Shown piece after piece: positions 52,369 to 60,812 of a stretch of DNA of 64,000 bases. Both the position numbers and the translations under genes were made by a program. How positions within the stretch are numbered: position 1 is the stretch's first letter; the number at the start of each line of letters is the position of its first letter. Origin of the DNA: Lientehia sp934351765 (GTDB lineage Bacteria; Bacillota; Clostridia; Lachnospirales; Lachnospiraceae); NCBI RefSeq assembly GCF_052118925.1, contig NZ_JBQKGG010000010.1, positions 26,091-90,090 on the forward strand, read 5' to 3'. The notes beneath the pieces are model-generated. The model worked only from the letters and a program-made list of their open reading frames with translations, made no database searches and was not told where the DNA came from.

Positions 52369-53679
52369 ATGAGAACAGAAGCATACGCAACACAGATGGA
52401 TGCAGCAAGAAAAGGCATTGTGACAAAGCAGATGGAGATCGTGGCAAAAAAGGAGCACATGACCACGGAGGAGCTCCTTCCCCTGGTAGCCAGCGGCAAG
52501 GTGGCGATCCCTGCCAATAAGAATCATGAATGTCTCTCCCCGGAGGGGATTGGCTCCATGCTCCGCACCAAGATCAATGTAAACCTGGGTGTTTCCAGAG
52601 ACTGTAAGGATTATGACGTGGAAATGGAGAAGGTGCTTTCCGCAGTCAATATGGGTGCAGAAGCCATCATGGACCTGTCCAGCCACGGAAATACTCAGCC
52701 GTTCCGCCGGAAGCTGACCCATGAGTGTCCTGCTATGATCGGAACAGTTCCGGTTTATGACAGTGTGATCCATTATCAGAGAGATCTGGATACGCTGACT
52801 GCAAAGGATTTTGTCGATGTGATCCGTCTCCATGCAGAGGACGGTGTGGATTTTGTAACCCTTCACTGCGGAATCACCAGAAAGACCATCGATCAGATCC
52901 GCAAGCATAAAAGAAAGATGAATATCGTATCCCGCGGAGGTTCCCTGGTGTTTGCATGGATGTGTATGACCGGCGAGGAAAATCCGTTCTATGAATATTA
53001 TGATGAGATTCTGGATATCTGCAGAGAATACGATGTGACCATTTCCCTGGGTGATGCCTGCCGTCCCGGCTGTCTGGCAGATGCCACGGATGTATGTCAG
53101 ATCGAGGAGCTTGTCCGTCTGGGTGAGCTGACCAAGAGAGCCTGGGAGAAGGATGTTCAGGTCATGGTAGAAGGCCCCGGACACGTTCCCATGGATCAGA
53201 TCGCAGCCAATATGAAGGTGCAGCAGACGATCTGTATGGGCGCGCCTTTCTATGTACTTGGGCCGCTGGTAACCGATATTGCACCGGGCTATGACCATAT
53301 CACCGCGGCCATTGGCGGTGCCATTGCAGCTATGAACGGTGCGGCATTCCTTTGCTATGTAACTCCCGCCGAGCATCTGGCTCTGCCTAACCTGGATGAT
53401 GTAAAGCAGGGGATCATCGCCAGCCGGATTGCAGCTCATGCAGCAGATATTGCCAAGGGGGTACGCGGCGCCAGAGACATTGATGACCAGATGGGCGATG
53501 CCCGCCGTGTCCTCGACTGGGAAGCTCAGTGGAAATGCGCCATTGATCCCGAGACCGCAAAAGCGATCCGTGATGACCGTTCTCCGGAACATGAAGATAC
53601 CTGCTCCATGTGCGGAAAATTCTGTGCAGTCCGCAGCATGAACAAAGCTCTGGCCGGGGAACATATTGATATCCTGTAA
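52369..53679 (+). CDS. thiC: Phosphomethylpyrimidine synthase (radical SAM)
   Basis: This enzyme converts AIR to HMP-P with a 4Fe-4S cluster, 436 residues. Motifs are NVNLGVSRDCKDY, the substrate regions HCGITRKTIDQI, SRGGSLVFAWM and EGPGHVPMDQI, and the C-terminal cluster site CSMCGKFC (CxxCxxxxC) near residue 415. The length is that of the short clostridial ThiC. GGAG sits 7 bases before ATG 52369. It follows thiD by 76 bases and ends at a strong terminator. Confidence 0.97.
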   Translation: MRTEAYATQMDAARKGIVTKQMEIVAKKEHMTTEELLPLVASGKVAIPANKNHECLSPEGIGSMLRTKINVNLGVSRDCKDYDVEMEKVLSAVNMGAEAIMDLSSHGNTQPFRRKLTHECPAMIGTVPVYDSVIHYQRDLDTLTAKDFVDVIRLHAEDGVDFVTLHCGITRKTIDQIRKHKRKMNIVSRGGSLVFAWMCMTGEENPFYEYYDEILDICREYDVTISLGDACRPGCLADATDVCQIEELVRLGELTKRAWEKDVQVMVEGPGHVPMDQIAANMKVQQTICMGAPFYVLGPLVTDIAPGYDHITAAIGGAIAAMNGAAFLCYVTPAEHLALPNLDDVKQGIIASRIAAHAADIAKGVRGARDIDDQMGDARRVLDWEAQWKCAIDPETAKAIRDDRSPEHEDTCSMCGKFCAVRSMNKALAGEHIDIL

Positions 53680-53700
53680 CTCCAGATTCGACACGCAGAT

Positions 53701-53757
53701 AAAATGTAAAAAACGTTCAGGACAAGCTTGCTTGTTCCTGGGCGTTTTTTACATTTT
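53701..53757. terminator. thiC terminator (long, symmetric)
   Basis: AAAATGTAAAAAACG pairs with CGTTTTTTACATTTT and an inner CAGGACAAG/CTTGTTCCTG stem continues it. A and T runs on both sides allow bidirectional function. Confidence 0.9.
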
Positions 53758-53884
53758 GCGTATGGGAAGAATGCTTATACAACCTCAGGCAGGAGCTGTT
53801 CTGTATCGACAGAACGAGCGGAGCGGGAGAAGGTCTGAAGTCTGCGTGTTGAAATAACAGAAAAGACTGTATGAGAGCGGGAAG

Positions 53885-53917
53885 GTCGCTCCCCGCGAGG
53901 GGAGCCGTAGTTGAAGC
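53885..53917. repeat. Solitary sequence resembling a type I-C CRISPR repeat
   Basis: The first 21 nt (GTCGCTCCCCGCGAGGGGAG then C) follow the GTCGCxCCC...GGGxGC pattern of type I-C repeats; the tail CGTAGTTGAAGC is a degraded form of the usual GTGGATTGAAAC. A tail-like GCGTGTTGAAAT lies 30 bp upstream (53844-53855). There is no array and no cas gene. The rest of the 392-bp gap 53680-54071 holds the thiC terminator and the folC promoter and leader. Confidence 0.35.
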
Positions 53918-53965
53918 GAAGATTCTCCTGCTCTGCCAAAAACTTGACAATTTCCACCGGAAAGG

Positions 53966-53993
53966 TTGATTTTCTAAGAAAACGTGATAAACT
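53966..53993 (+). promoter_or_regulatory. folC operon promoter
   Basis: TTGATT, 16-bp spacer, TAAACT with extended -10 (TGA before it). A TTGACA at 53944-53949 is too far away to pair with this box. Confidence 0.45.
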
Positions 53994-54031
53994 AGGGTAG
54001 CAGGAAAAAGTAGAAGAACAAAATGATCGGG

Positions 54032-54056
54032 ACCGGGCAGGAAGCTGCCCGGTTTT
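54032..54056 (+). terminator. Hairpin with T-run in the folC leader
   Basis: A 9-bp stem (ACCGGGCAG / CTGCCCGGT), GAAG loop, then TTT, directly before the folC ribosome binding site. It could act as an attenuator; no known THF riboswitch consensus is visible before it. Confidence 0.55.
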
Positions 54057-54071
54057 CACAGGAGGGACGCG

Positions 54072-55373
54072 ATGAATTACGAAGAATCTGTGGCTTACGC
54101 AGGGGAGCTGATGAAGAAAAAGAATATTGTTCTCGGACTTGGCACCATGAAGGAGCTGCTGCACCGACTGGGGGATCCCCAGAATGAGCTGTCCTTTCTG
54201 CATATTGCGGGAACTAATGGGAAAGGTTCGATACTTGCCATGGTGGCAAGTATCTGTCAGGCGGCCGGATATCTGGTCGGACGCTATAATTCCCCATCGG
54301 TGTTTACCTACTGCGAAAAGATCCAGGTAAACGGTGAATCTATCAGTGAAGCAGATGTGGCCAGGCTGATGACAAAGGTACGTGAAGCCAGTGATGCCAT
54401 GGAGGGGGAAGGATTTCCTCATCCCACCAGCTTCGAGACAGAAACAGCAGTCAGCTTCCTTTATTTTAAGGAAAAAAAGTGTGATCTGGTGGCGCTGGAA
54501 ACCGGCATGGGTGGCGAAACGGATGCCACCAACGTGGTGACGACAACTCAGGTTAGCATTCTTGCATCAATCAGCATGGATCACATGCAGTTTCTCGGAA
54601 ATACCCTGGAGGAGATCGCGAAGGTCAAGGGTGGGATCATAAAGCCGGGAAGACCGGTGGCCATGACCGGGCAGAATCCGGAAGTGGAGGCAGTGATCCA
54701 AGGAATCGCAGAAGAAAAACAGGCGCCTCTGATTATTTCCAGACCGGAGCAGGCAGTGATCCGGTCTGCAGATTATACGGGGACGGTTTTTGATTATAAG
54801 GAGTTTCAAAATGTAAAACTGTCGCTTCTTGGAAAATATCAGGTGATAAATGCCTGTACAGCGCTGGAAGTAGTTGAAATTCTCCGCGGTTTAGGCTATG
54901 ATATTAGACAGCAGGCGGTTCTTGAGGGCATGGCCGGTGTGAAATGGCCGGGACGTTTTCAAATGCTGATGGATCGGCCTGTGTTTCTCATTGACGGAGC
55001 TCATAATCCGGAGGCGGCTGTGCGCCTCAGAGATTCCATTGAACTTTATTTTTCCGGCAGAAAGATTTCTTATATTATGGGAATTCTGGCGGATAAGGAT
55101 TACGAAGAAATTGTACGGATCACAATGCCCCTGGCGCAGAAGATTTATACTGTGACGCCAGGAAGTCCGAGAGCTCTTGGTGCAGAGGCGTTAAGAGACT
55201 GTGTTCTGAAAAGCGGATTTACCGGTAAGGTGAAAGCGGAGCTGTCTGTAAAGCAGGCAGTTTTTGATGCACTTTTGTCGGCAAAAGAAGATGAAATTAT
55301 AATAGCATTCGGTTCGTTGTCTTATCTCAGCGAAGTGACCGATGCTTTAAAGGAGACTATCCATGATAGATAA
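54072..55373 (+). CDS. folC: Folylpolyglutamate synthase / dihydrofolate synthase
   Basis: This Mur-ligase-type enzyme adds glutamate to (dihydro)pteroate/folates, 433 residues. Motifs are the P-loop HIAGTNGKGSILAM, SPSVFTYCEKIQVNG, LETGMGGETDATNVV, the Mg/folate SISMDHMQFLGNTLEEIAKVK region, and C-domain LIDGAHNPEAA. CAGGAGG precedes ATG 54072. It is the first gene of the folate operon and overlaps folE by 11 bases. Confidence 0.96.
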   Translation: MNYEESVAYAGELMKKKNIVLGLGTMKELLHRLGDPQNELSFLHIAGTNGKGSILAMVASICQAAGYLVGRYNSPSVFTYCEKIQVNGESISEADVARLMTKVREASDAMEGEGFPHPTSFETETAVSFLYFKEKKCDLVALETGMGGETDATNVVTTTQVSILASISMDHMQFLGNTLEEIAKVKGGIIKPGRPVAMTGQNPEVEAVIQGIAEEKQAPLIISRPEQAVIRSADYTGTVFDYKEFQNVKLSLLGKYQVINACTALEVVEILRGLGYDIRQQAVLEGMAGVKWPGRFQMLMDRPVFLIDGAHNPEAAVRLRDSIELYFSGRKISYIMGILADKDYEEIVRITMPLAQKIYTVTPGSPRALGAEALRDCVLKSGFTGKVKAELSVKQAVFDALLSAKEDEIIIAFGSLSYLSEVTDALKETIHDR

Positions 55374-55917
55374 AGAAAAAGTTGAAGCAGCAGTGCGCCT
55401 GTTCCTTGAAGGGATCGGCGAGGATGTGAACCGCGAGGGACTGGTGGGAACACCGGATCGGATCGCGAGAATGTGTGAAGAAATCTATACGGGAAGCGAT
55501 GAAGCGGCGGCGCGCCATTTGTCGAAAACCTTTACGGTATCAAATAATGAACTGGTGCTGGAAAAGGATATTACCTTCTATTCCATGTGTGAGCATCATC
55601 TTCTTCCCTTTTACGGAAAGGCCCATGTGGCTTATGTACCAGATGGAAAGGTGGCCGGTTTAAGCAAGCTTGCGCGGACGGTGGATGAGTTTGCAAAGCG
55701 TCCCCAGCTTCAGGAGCAGCTGACGGCTCAGGTAGCAGATGCTATGATGACCCATTTAAAGCCCAAAGGTGTAATGGTGGTTGTAGAGGCAGAGCATATG
55801 TGCATGACCATGCGTGGAATCCGAAAGCCGGGTGCCCAGACTATGACTTATGTGCGCCGGGGAATTTTCGAGGAGGATCAGGCACTGGCAGACCGTGTAT
55901 TTGCCATGATCCGCTAG
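55363..55917 (+). CDS. folE: GTP cyclohydrolase I
   Basis: This enzyme makes dihydroneopterin triphosphate from GTP, the first step of folate synthesis, 184 residues. Zinc and active-site motifs are SMCEHHLLPFYGKAHVAYVP, GLSKLARTVDEFAKRPQLQE and EAEHMCMTMRGIRKPGA. The length matches bacterial FolE. It overlaps the end of folC by 11 bases and is followed by a terminator-like hairpin. Confidence 0.97.
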   Translation: MIDKEKVEAAVRLFLEGIGEDVNREGLVGTPDRIARMCEEIYTGSDEAAARHLSKTFTVSNNELVLEKDITFYSMCEHHLLPFYGKAHVAYVPDGKVAGLSKLARTVDEFAKRPQLQEQLTAQVADAMMTHLKPKGVMVVVEAEHMCMTMRGIRKPGAQTMTYVRRGIFEEDQALADRVFAMIR

Positions 55918-55941
55918 GATGGAAAACAAAAAGAGAAATTT

Positions 55942-55976
55942 GGAACTCTGTACAGATGGCAGGGTTCCTTTTTTTT
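55942..55976 (+). terminator. Terminator after folE
   Basis: A 9-bp stem (GGAACTCTG / CAGGGTTCC, one G-U pair) followed by eight T. Transcription of the following genes may therefore be partly separate. Confidence 0.75.
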
Positions 55977-56028
55977 ATGGAATATGATACAATAACAAGA
56001 AAACATTCTGAGACGCAGGAGGACATGA

Positions 56029-56511
56029 GTGGAACGAGTTGATCGTATTATCCGAAATGAAACCTTTATCTGGAATATGAAAAAACTGCTGAGACTGGAG
56101 CAGGAACGGATCTACTGCCGCCATGACATGGACCATCTGCTGAGCGTGGCGCGGATTGCTTACATAAAAGCACTGGAGGAACGGATTCCGGTCTCCAAGG
56201 AGCTGATTTATGCGGCGGCGCTGCTCCACGACATCGGACGGGCAGCTCAGTATGAGACGGGGATCCCTCATGACCGGGCCAGTGTCGGGATTGCGGAGGA
56301 AATCCTCCGGGACTGCGGGTTTACCGGGGATGAGCAGGCTGAGATTTTATCAGCCATCAGCAGCCATCGTTCTAAGGATGTGGCCGGGGAGAGCCTCCTC
56401 GGAACATTGATCTACGATGCGGATAAAAAGTCCAGAGCCTGTTTTATGTGCAAGGCGCAGGCTTCCTGCAACTGGCCCATGGAAAAGAAAAATTATAATA
56501 TCAAGAGGTAA
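56029..56511 (+). CDS. HD-domain phosphohydrolase in the folate cluster
   Basis: This is a cytoplasmic protein of 160 residues. The HD metal motif is seen as CRHDMDHLLSVARIA (H...), LLHDIGRAAQYE (HD) and a later D in LIYDADKKSR, so it is likely an active metal-dependent phosphohydrolase. A C-terminal CFMCKAQASC adds a cysteine cluster. It starts with GTG 56029 behind AGGAGG. Its place between folE and folP suggests it may supply the missing pterin-phosphate hydrolysis step; this is inference. Confidence 0.75.
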   Translation: MERVDRIIRNETFIWNMKKLLRLEQERIYCRHDMDHLLSVARIAYIKALEERIPVSKELIYAAALLHDIGRAAQYETGIPHDRASVGIAEEILRDCGFTGDEQAEILSAISSHRSKDVAGESLLGTLIYDADKKSRACFMCKAQASCNWPMEKKNYNIKR

Positions 56512-56517
56512 GCACAG

Positions 56518-57330
56518 ATGAGGATTGGAAATAAGGATTTTGATGTGGAGAATCATGCATATGTCATGGGAATTTTAAATGTAACGCCGGATTCCTTTTC
56601 CGATGGCGGAAAATGGAATAATCTGGATGCGGCTCTGAAGCACACAGAGGAGATGCTGGCGGACGGCGCGGATATCATCGACATTGGCGGCGAGTCCACA
56701 AGACCCGGTTACGGTGCGATCCTTCCTGATGCGGATGAGATTGCCAGAGTACTGCCGGTGATCGAGGCGGTGAAAGCCCGGTTCGATGTGCCAATCTCGA
56801 TTGATACTTATAAAAGCGGTGTGGCAGAGGCTGCCATCAAGGGCGGAGCCGATCTGGTAAATGATATCTGGGGCTGCAAGTATGATCCCGCTATGGCGGA
56901 TGTGATTGCAAGGTATAACGTAAGCTGCTGTCTGATGCACAACCGCAAGGAGCCGGATTATGAAAATTATCTGGCGGATGTGAAAAAGGATCTCGGGGAA
57001 TCGGTGAAACTGGCCAAGGATGCCGGTGTGGCGGACGATAAGATCATTCTTGATCCCGGAATTGGCTTCGGGAAGACGTATGAGCAGAATCTCTGCCTGA
57101 TGAATCATGTGGAGATTTTAAAGGAGCTCGGTTATCCGGTACTCCTCGGAACCTCCAGAAAATCTATGATCGGTCTGACGCTGGATCTTCCTGCTTCTGA
57201 GCGCGTGGAAGGAACGGTAGCGACAACCGTGATGGGTGTCATGAAGGGCTGTGCCTTTGTCCGTGTTCATGATGTAAAGGAAAACCGCCGGGCGCTTCTG
57301 ATGACAGAGGCCATTCTGCGGGCAGAATAA
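56518..57330 (+). CDS. folP: Dihydropteroate synthase
   Basis: This enzyme joins DHPPP and p-aminobenzoate, the sulfonamide target, 270 residues. Signature motifs are VMGILNVTPDSFSDGG, IIDIGGESTRPGY, ISIDTYKSGVAEAAI, NDIWG, DPGIGFGKTYEQN and the loop LLGTSRKSMIG. The start follows the HD gene by 6 bases with AGAGGTAAG upstream. Confidence 0.97.
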   Translation: MRIGNKDFDVENHAYVMGILNVTPDSFSDGGKWNNLDAALKHTEEMLADGADIIDIGGESTRPGYGAILPDADEIARVLPVIEAVKARFDVPISIDTYKSGVAEAAIKGGADLVNDIWGCKYDPAMADVIARYNVSCCLMHNRKEPDYENYLADVKKDLGESVKLAKDAGVADDKIILDPGIGFGKTYEQNLCLMNHVEILKELGYPVLLGTSRKSMIGLTLDLPASERVEGTVATTVMGVMKGCAFVRVHDVKENRRALLMTEAILRAE

Positions 57331-57422
57331 AGAAAACTGCGGCGGCATCGGAAACAGGGAAAATGGAAGCGGAAGCATGGATTTTAAAATCCGAAATCCG
57401 CAGCCAGCAAAACGGAGGAAGC

Positions 57423-58232
57423 ATGGATAAAATCATCATAAAGAACCTGGAAGTGTTCGCCAATCACGGTGTATTTCCGGAGGAGACGGCTCTCGGTCAA
57501 AAGTTCATCGTCAGTGCCGAACTGCTTACGGACACAAGAAAGGCGGGGAAAACTGACGAGCTGGAGGCCTCAATCCATTACGGCCTTGTCAGTGCCGAGA
57601 TTACAAAATATATGAAGGAGCATACCTGTAAGCTCATTGAAGCGGCAGCAGAGGGCGTGGCGGAGCATCTGCTCCTGACCTATCCTCTCATGCGGGGAAT
57701 CTCTCTGGAGATCAAAAAGCCCTGGGCACCGGTGGGACTCCCGCTGGAGACCGTTTCCGTGGCGATTGAACGGAGCTGGCATAAGGCCTATGTGGCATTC
57801 GGTTCGAATATGGGTGATAAAAGAGCCCATATCGAAGCTGGAATCCGGGTGCTGCGGGATGAACCGCTGATCCGTCTGGGAGCTGTATCCGATATGATCG
57901 AAACGGAGCCCTATGGCGGAGTGGAGCAGGATAATTTTCTCAACGGCTGTCTGGAGCTGGAAACGCTTCTGACGCCCTATGAGCTTCTGGACGTACTTCA
58001 TAAGGCGGAGCAGCAGGAAAAACGGGAGAGGCTGATCCACTGGGGACCGCGGACGCTGGATATGGATCTGTTATGTTATGATGACCTGATCCAGGACGAT
58101 CCGGTTCTGGTACTTCCCCACCCGGAGATTCAGAAACGGACGTTTGTGCTGGAACCGCTGGCGCAGATCGCACCGTATCTGGTTCATCCCCTGCTTCATA
58201 AACGGGTAAAAGATCTTTTGGAGGAATTGTGA
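57423..58232 (+). CDS. folBK: Bifunctional dihydroneopterin aldolase / HPPK (FolB-FolK fusion)
   Basis: This protein makes HMDP from dihydroneopterin and then pyrophosphorylates it, 269 residues. FolB part (1-120): IIIKNLEVFANHGVFPEE, then IHYGLVSAEI and HTCKLIEAAAEGVAEHLL. FolK part (about 122-269): AYVAFGSNMGDKRAHIEAGI, QDNFLNGCLELET and WGPRTLDMDLLCYDDL, LPHPEIQKRTFVLEPL. GGAGGAAGC precedes ATG 57423. The fusion places two consecutive folate enzymes in one chain. Confidence 0.95.
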   Translation: MDKIIIKNLEVFANHGVFPEETALGQKFIVSAELLTDTRKAGKTDELEASIHYGLVSAEITKYMKEHTCKLIEAAAEGVAEHLLLTYPLMRGISLEIKKPWAPVGLPLETVSVAIERSWHKAYVAFGSNMGDKRAHIEAGIRVLRDEPLIRLGAVSDMIETEPYGGVEQDNFLNGCLELETLLTPYELLDVLHKAEQQEKRERLIHWGPRTLDMDLLCYDDLIQDDPVLVLPHPEIQKRTFVLEPLAQIAPYLVHPLLHKRVKDLLEEL

Positions 58233-58234
58233 TC

Positions 58235-59395
58235 ATGGACTTAGGAGAGATCAGAAACGAGATTGATGCCATTGACAAAAATCTGGTGGAGCAGTTTGAA
58301 AAACGGATGGCGCTCTGCCGGGAAGTGGCTGATTATAAGATCAGAAATGGAATGCAGGTGCTGGACCGGAACCGGGAGCAGGAAAAGATGAATGCCATTG
58401 CGGATATGGCAGACTGTGAGTTCAACCGTTATGGACTGCGGGAGCTGTTTACCCAGATCATGTCCATCAGCCGAAAGCAGCAATACCAGCTTCTGGCAGA
58501 CAAGGGTGTGATCACTGGACTGCCCTTTGAGATGGTCCCGAATTTACAGAAAACAAAGGCCCAGGTGGTCTATCAGGGCGTGGAGGGCGCGTACAGCCAT
58601 GTGGCAGCCAAACAGTTCTTTGGCGATCAGGCCAGACTGTTCCATGTAAAAACCTGGGATGATGCCATGCGTGCTATCTGTGCGGGAACTGCGGACTATG
58701 CAGTGCTTCCTATCGAAAATTCTTCAGCAGGAAGCGTGGCAGATGTCTATGACCTGCTGGTGAAATATGATAATTATATTGTTGGTGAGACATATGTAAA
58801 AGTAGACCATGTGCTTCTGGGACTTCCGGACGCAGAGCTTTCCGACATCAAGCTGGTTTATTCTCATCCTCAGGGGCTGATGCAGTGCAGCCGGTATCTG
58901 GACGAACGGAAAAACTGGGAGAAGCACAGTGTAAACAATACTGCCCTTTCAGCAAAACGGGTCATGGAAGAGGGGGATAAGCATCATGCAGCCATCGCCA
59001 GTGAGATGGCCGGAGCGCTTTACGGTCTGAAGATCCTGGATAGAGGGGTAATGAACAGCCGCGGAAATACCACCCGTTTTATTGTGATTTCCAGCCGGAA
59101 AATATATGAGGCATCGGCCAATAAGATCAGTATCTGTTTTGAGATCAAGCATGAGAATGCAGCGCTTTATAATATGCTGTCCCATTTAACCTACAACGGA
59201 CTGAACATGTTAAAGCTGGAGTCCCGTCCGATTTTGGGGCGGCCCTGGGAATTCCGGTTCTTTGTAGATTTTGAAGGGAATCTGGATGATGCAGGAGTGA
59301 AAAATGCACTCCGCGGTATTCTGGAAGAAGCGAACTACTTCCGGATCCTGGGAAATTACTATACAGACAAGGGGAAGAACATCAATGAAAACTGA
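58235..59395 (+). CDS. pheA: Bifunctional chorismate mutase / prephenate dehydratase (P-protein)
   Basis: This enzyme converts chorismate to phenylpyruvate for phenylalanine synthesis, 386 residues. The N-terminal AroQ mutase helix bundle (IRNEIDAIDKNLVEQFEKRM) is followed by the dehydratase domain (VVYQGVEGAYSHVAAKQFF, ADYAVLPIENSSAGSVADVY, NTTRFIVIS) and a C-terminal ACT domain (LESRPILGRPWEFRFFVDFE) that normally binds Phe. GGAGG lies 9 bases before ATG 58235; GTG 58229 is possible. It overlaps the next gene by 11 bases. Confidence 0.95.
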   Translation: MDLGEIRNEIDAIDKNLVEQFEKRMALCREVADYKIRNGMQVLDRNREQEKMNAIADMADCEFNRYGLRELFTQIMSISRKQQYQLLADKGVITGLPFEMVPNLQKTKAQVVYQGVEGAYSHVAAKQFFGDQARLFHVKTWDDAMRAICAGTADYAVLPIENSSAGSVADVYDLLVKYDNYIVGETYVKVDHVLLGLPDAELSDIKLVYSHPQGLMQCSRYLDERKNWEKHSVNNTALSAKRVMEEGDKHHAAIASEMAGALYGLKILDRGVMNSRGNTTRFIVISSRKIYEASANKISICFEIKHENAALYNMLSHLTYNGLNMLKLESRPILGRPWEFRFFVDFEGNLDDAGVKNALRGILEEANYFRILGNYYTDKGKNINEN

Positions 59396-60695
59396 CGAGC
59401 TGATCTTATATCGGAATCCGGCTCATAAAGAACTGGTGGAAGCCATGGCAGCATTAATTGATGCGGCAGGCACAGGTGTCTGCGGCGGTCAGATGGAGGT
59501 GGATGAGACGGAAGCAGCACCAGACCGGTTTCAGACTGCCGGAGAGCTGGTGGAGTTTGCTGCAGCTCATGGGTTTAAAGGAAATCTCTGGCACAGCTTG
59601 CTGGCCTACGTGCTGGCGACCAATGAAAATGCCTTCAGTATGGCATGTGAGATCCGCGGCAGGGTAAAAGGAACGGTCAATACGCTGGCAGAACACGACT
59701 TTTCGCTGTTCAGAGAGTGGTTTTCTTTTGATCTGGCCAGACTGGATCTTAGCGGAGTGCCGTTATTCGGACTGCTGAAAACGTATGAGAGTACCGGTAC
59801 CCACAGTACGGTGTTCAATCGGCGGATCCGGGATAATATTCAGGAGCTGGCAGGGGCTCTTGCCGCGGCAGAAACGGATCAGGAGTGGAATCGGATCATT
59901 GCAGAGTTTTATCGCCGGTTCGGTGTTGGAAAGTTCGGGCTTCATAAGGCATTTCGGGTTGAGCAGAAGGACGAGGAGGCACTGATTGTTCCTATTAAGA
60001 ACATCGAGCATGTATATCTGGATGATCTTGTGGGATATGAGGCACAGAAAAAGAAACTGGTTGAGAATACAGAAGCGTTTGTGGAGGGGCGTGAGGCCAA
60101 TAACTGTCTGCTTTTTGGCGACAGCGGAACCGGAAAATCCTCCAGTATTAAGGCAATTCTCCATAAATACTATGATCAGGGGCTTCGCATGATCGAGGTC
60201 TATAAGCATCAGTTCCGCGATCTGTCCTCGATCATCAGCCAGATCAAGAGTCGGAATTATAAGTTTATCATCTACATGGATGATCTGTCTTTTGAGGAGT
60301 TTGAGGTAGAGTATAAATATCTGAAGGCAATCATTGAGGGAGGACTGGAAGTACGCCCTTCCAATATTCTGATTTATGCCACATCCAACCGCCGTCACCT
60401 GATCCGGGAGAATTTCAGCGACAAGGAAGAGGTACGGGAGGATATGCATCGCTCCGATACCGTTCAGGAGAAGCTGTCACTGGCGTCTCGGTTCGGCGTG
60501 ACCATTTACTACGGGCGGCCGGAGCCGGCACAGTTTAAGGAAATCGTTGTTACCCTGGCAAAAAGAGCGGGGATCACTATGCCGGAGGAGGAGCTCCTTC
60601 TGGCAGCCAATAAGTGGGAACTGTCCCATGGCGGGATCTCCGGACGGACGGCTGTTCAGTTTATTACCTGGTTAAAGGGAACGCAGGGAGCATAG
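59385..60695 (+). CDS. DUF815-family AAA+ ATPase
   Basis: This cytoplasmic ATPase has 436 residues. After an alpha-helical N-terminal 200 residues come Walker A LLFGDSGTGKSSSIKAIL, Walker B FIIYMDDLSFEEFE, sensor region LIYATSNRRHLI and an Arg-finger-like segment. DUF815 proteins resemble DnaC-like loaders but their role is unsettled. GGGGAAG precedes ATG 59385. Its start lies inside the end of pheA, so translation is coupled though no functional link is known. Confidence 0.88.
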   Translation: MKTDELILYRNPAHKELVEAMAALIDAAGTGVCGGQMEVDETEAAPDRFQTAGELVEFAAAHGFKGNLWHSLLAYVLATNENAFSMACEIRGRVKGTVNTLAEHDFSLFREWFSFDLARLDLSGVPLFGLLKTYESTGTHSTVFNRRIRDNIQELAGALAAAETDQEWNRIIAEFYRRFGVGKFGLHKAFRVEQKDEEALIVPIKNIEHVYLDDLVGYEAQKKKLVENTEAFVEGREANNCLLFGDSGTGKSSSIKAILHKYYDQGLRMIEVYKHQFRDLSSIISQIKSRNYKFIIYMDDLSFEEFEVEYKYLKAIIEGGLEVRPSNILIYATSNRRHLIRENFSDKEEVREDMHRSDTVQEKLSLASRFGVTIYYGRPEPAQFKEIVVTLAKRAGITMPEEELLLAANKWELSHGGISGRTAVQFITWLKGTQGA

Positions 60696-60812
60696 CAGAT
60701 GTTGAAACAAGACGATCTGGAGACCGGATCAGAACGAGAGCATAACGTGTTGAATTGGATCATACGATAAAGCATGATCCGAAAACACTCAAGACATGAA
60801 AGGAATTTATCT

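Noticed and set aside
53760..54071. A full CRISPR array
   Set aside because: Only one repeat-like unit and one partial tail are present; no regular spacing and no cas genes.
60696..60812. Possible glmS ribozyme upstream of glmS
   Set aside because: The conserved core of the ribozyme is not present in these 117 bases.
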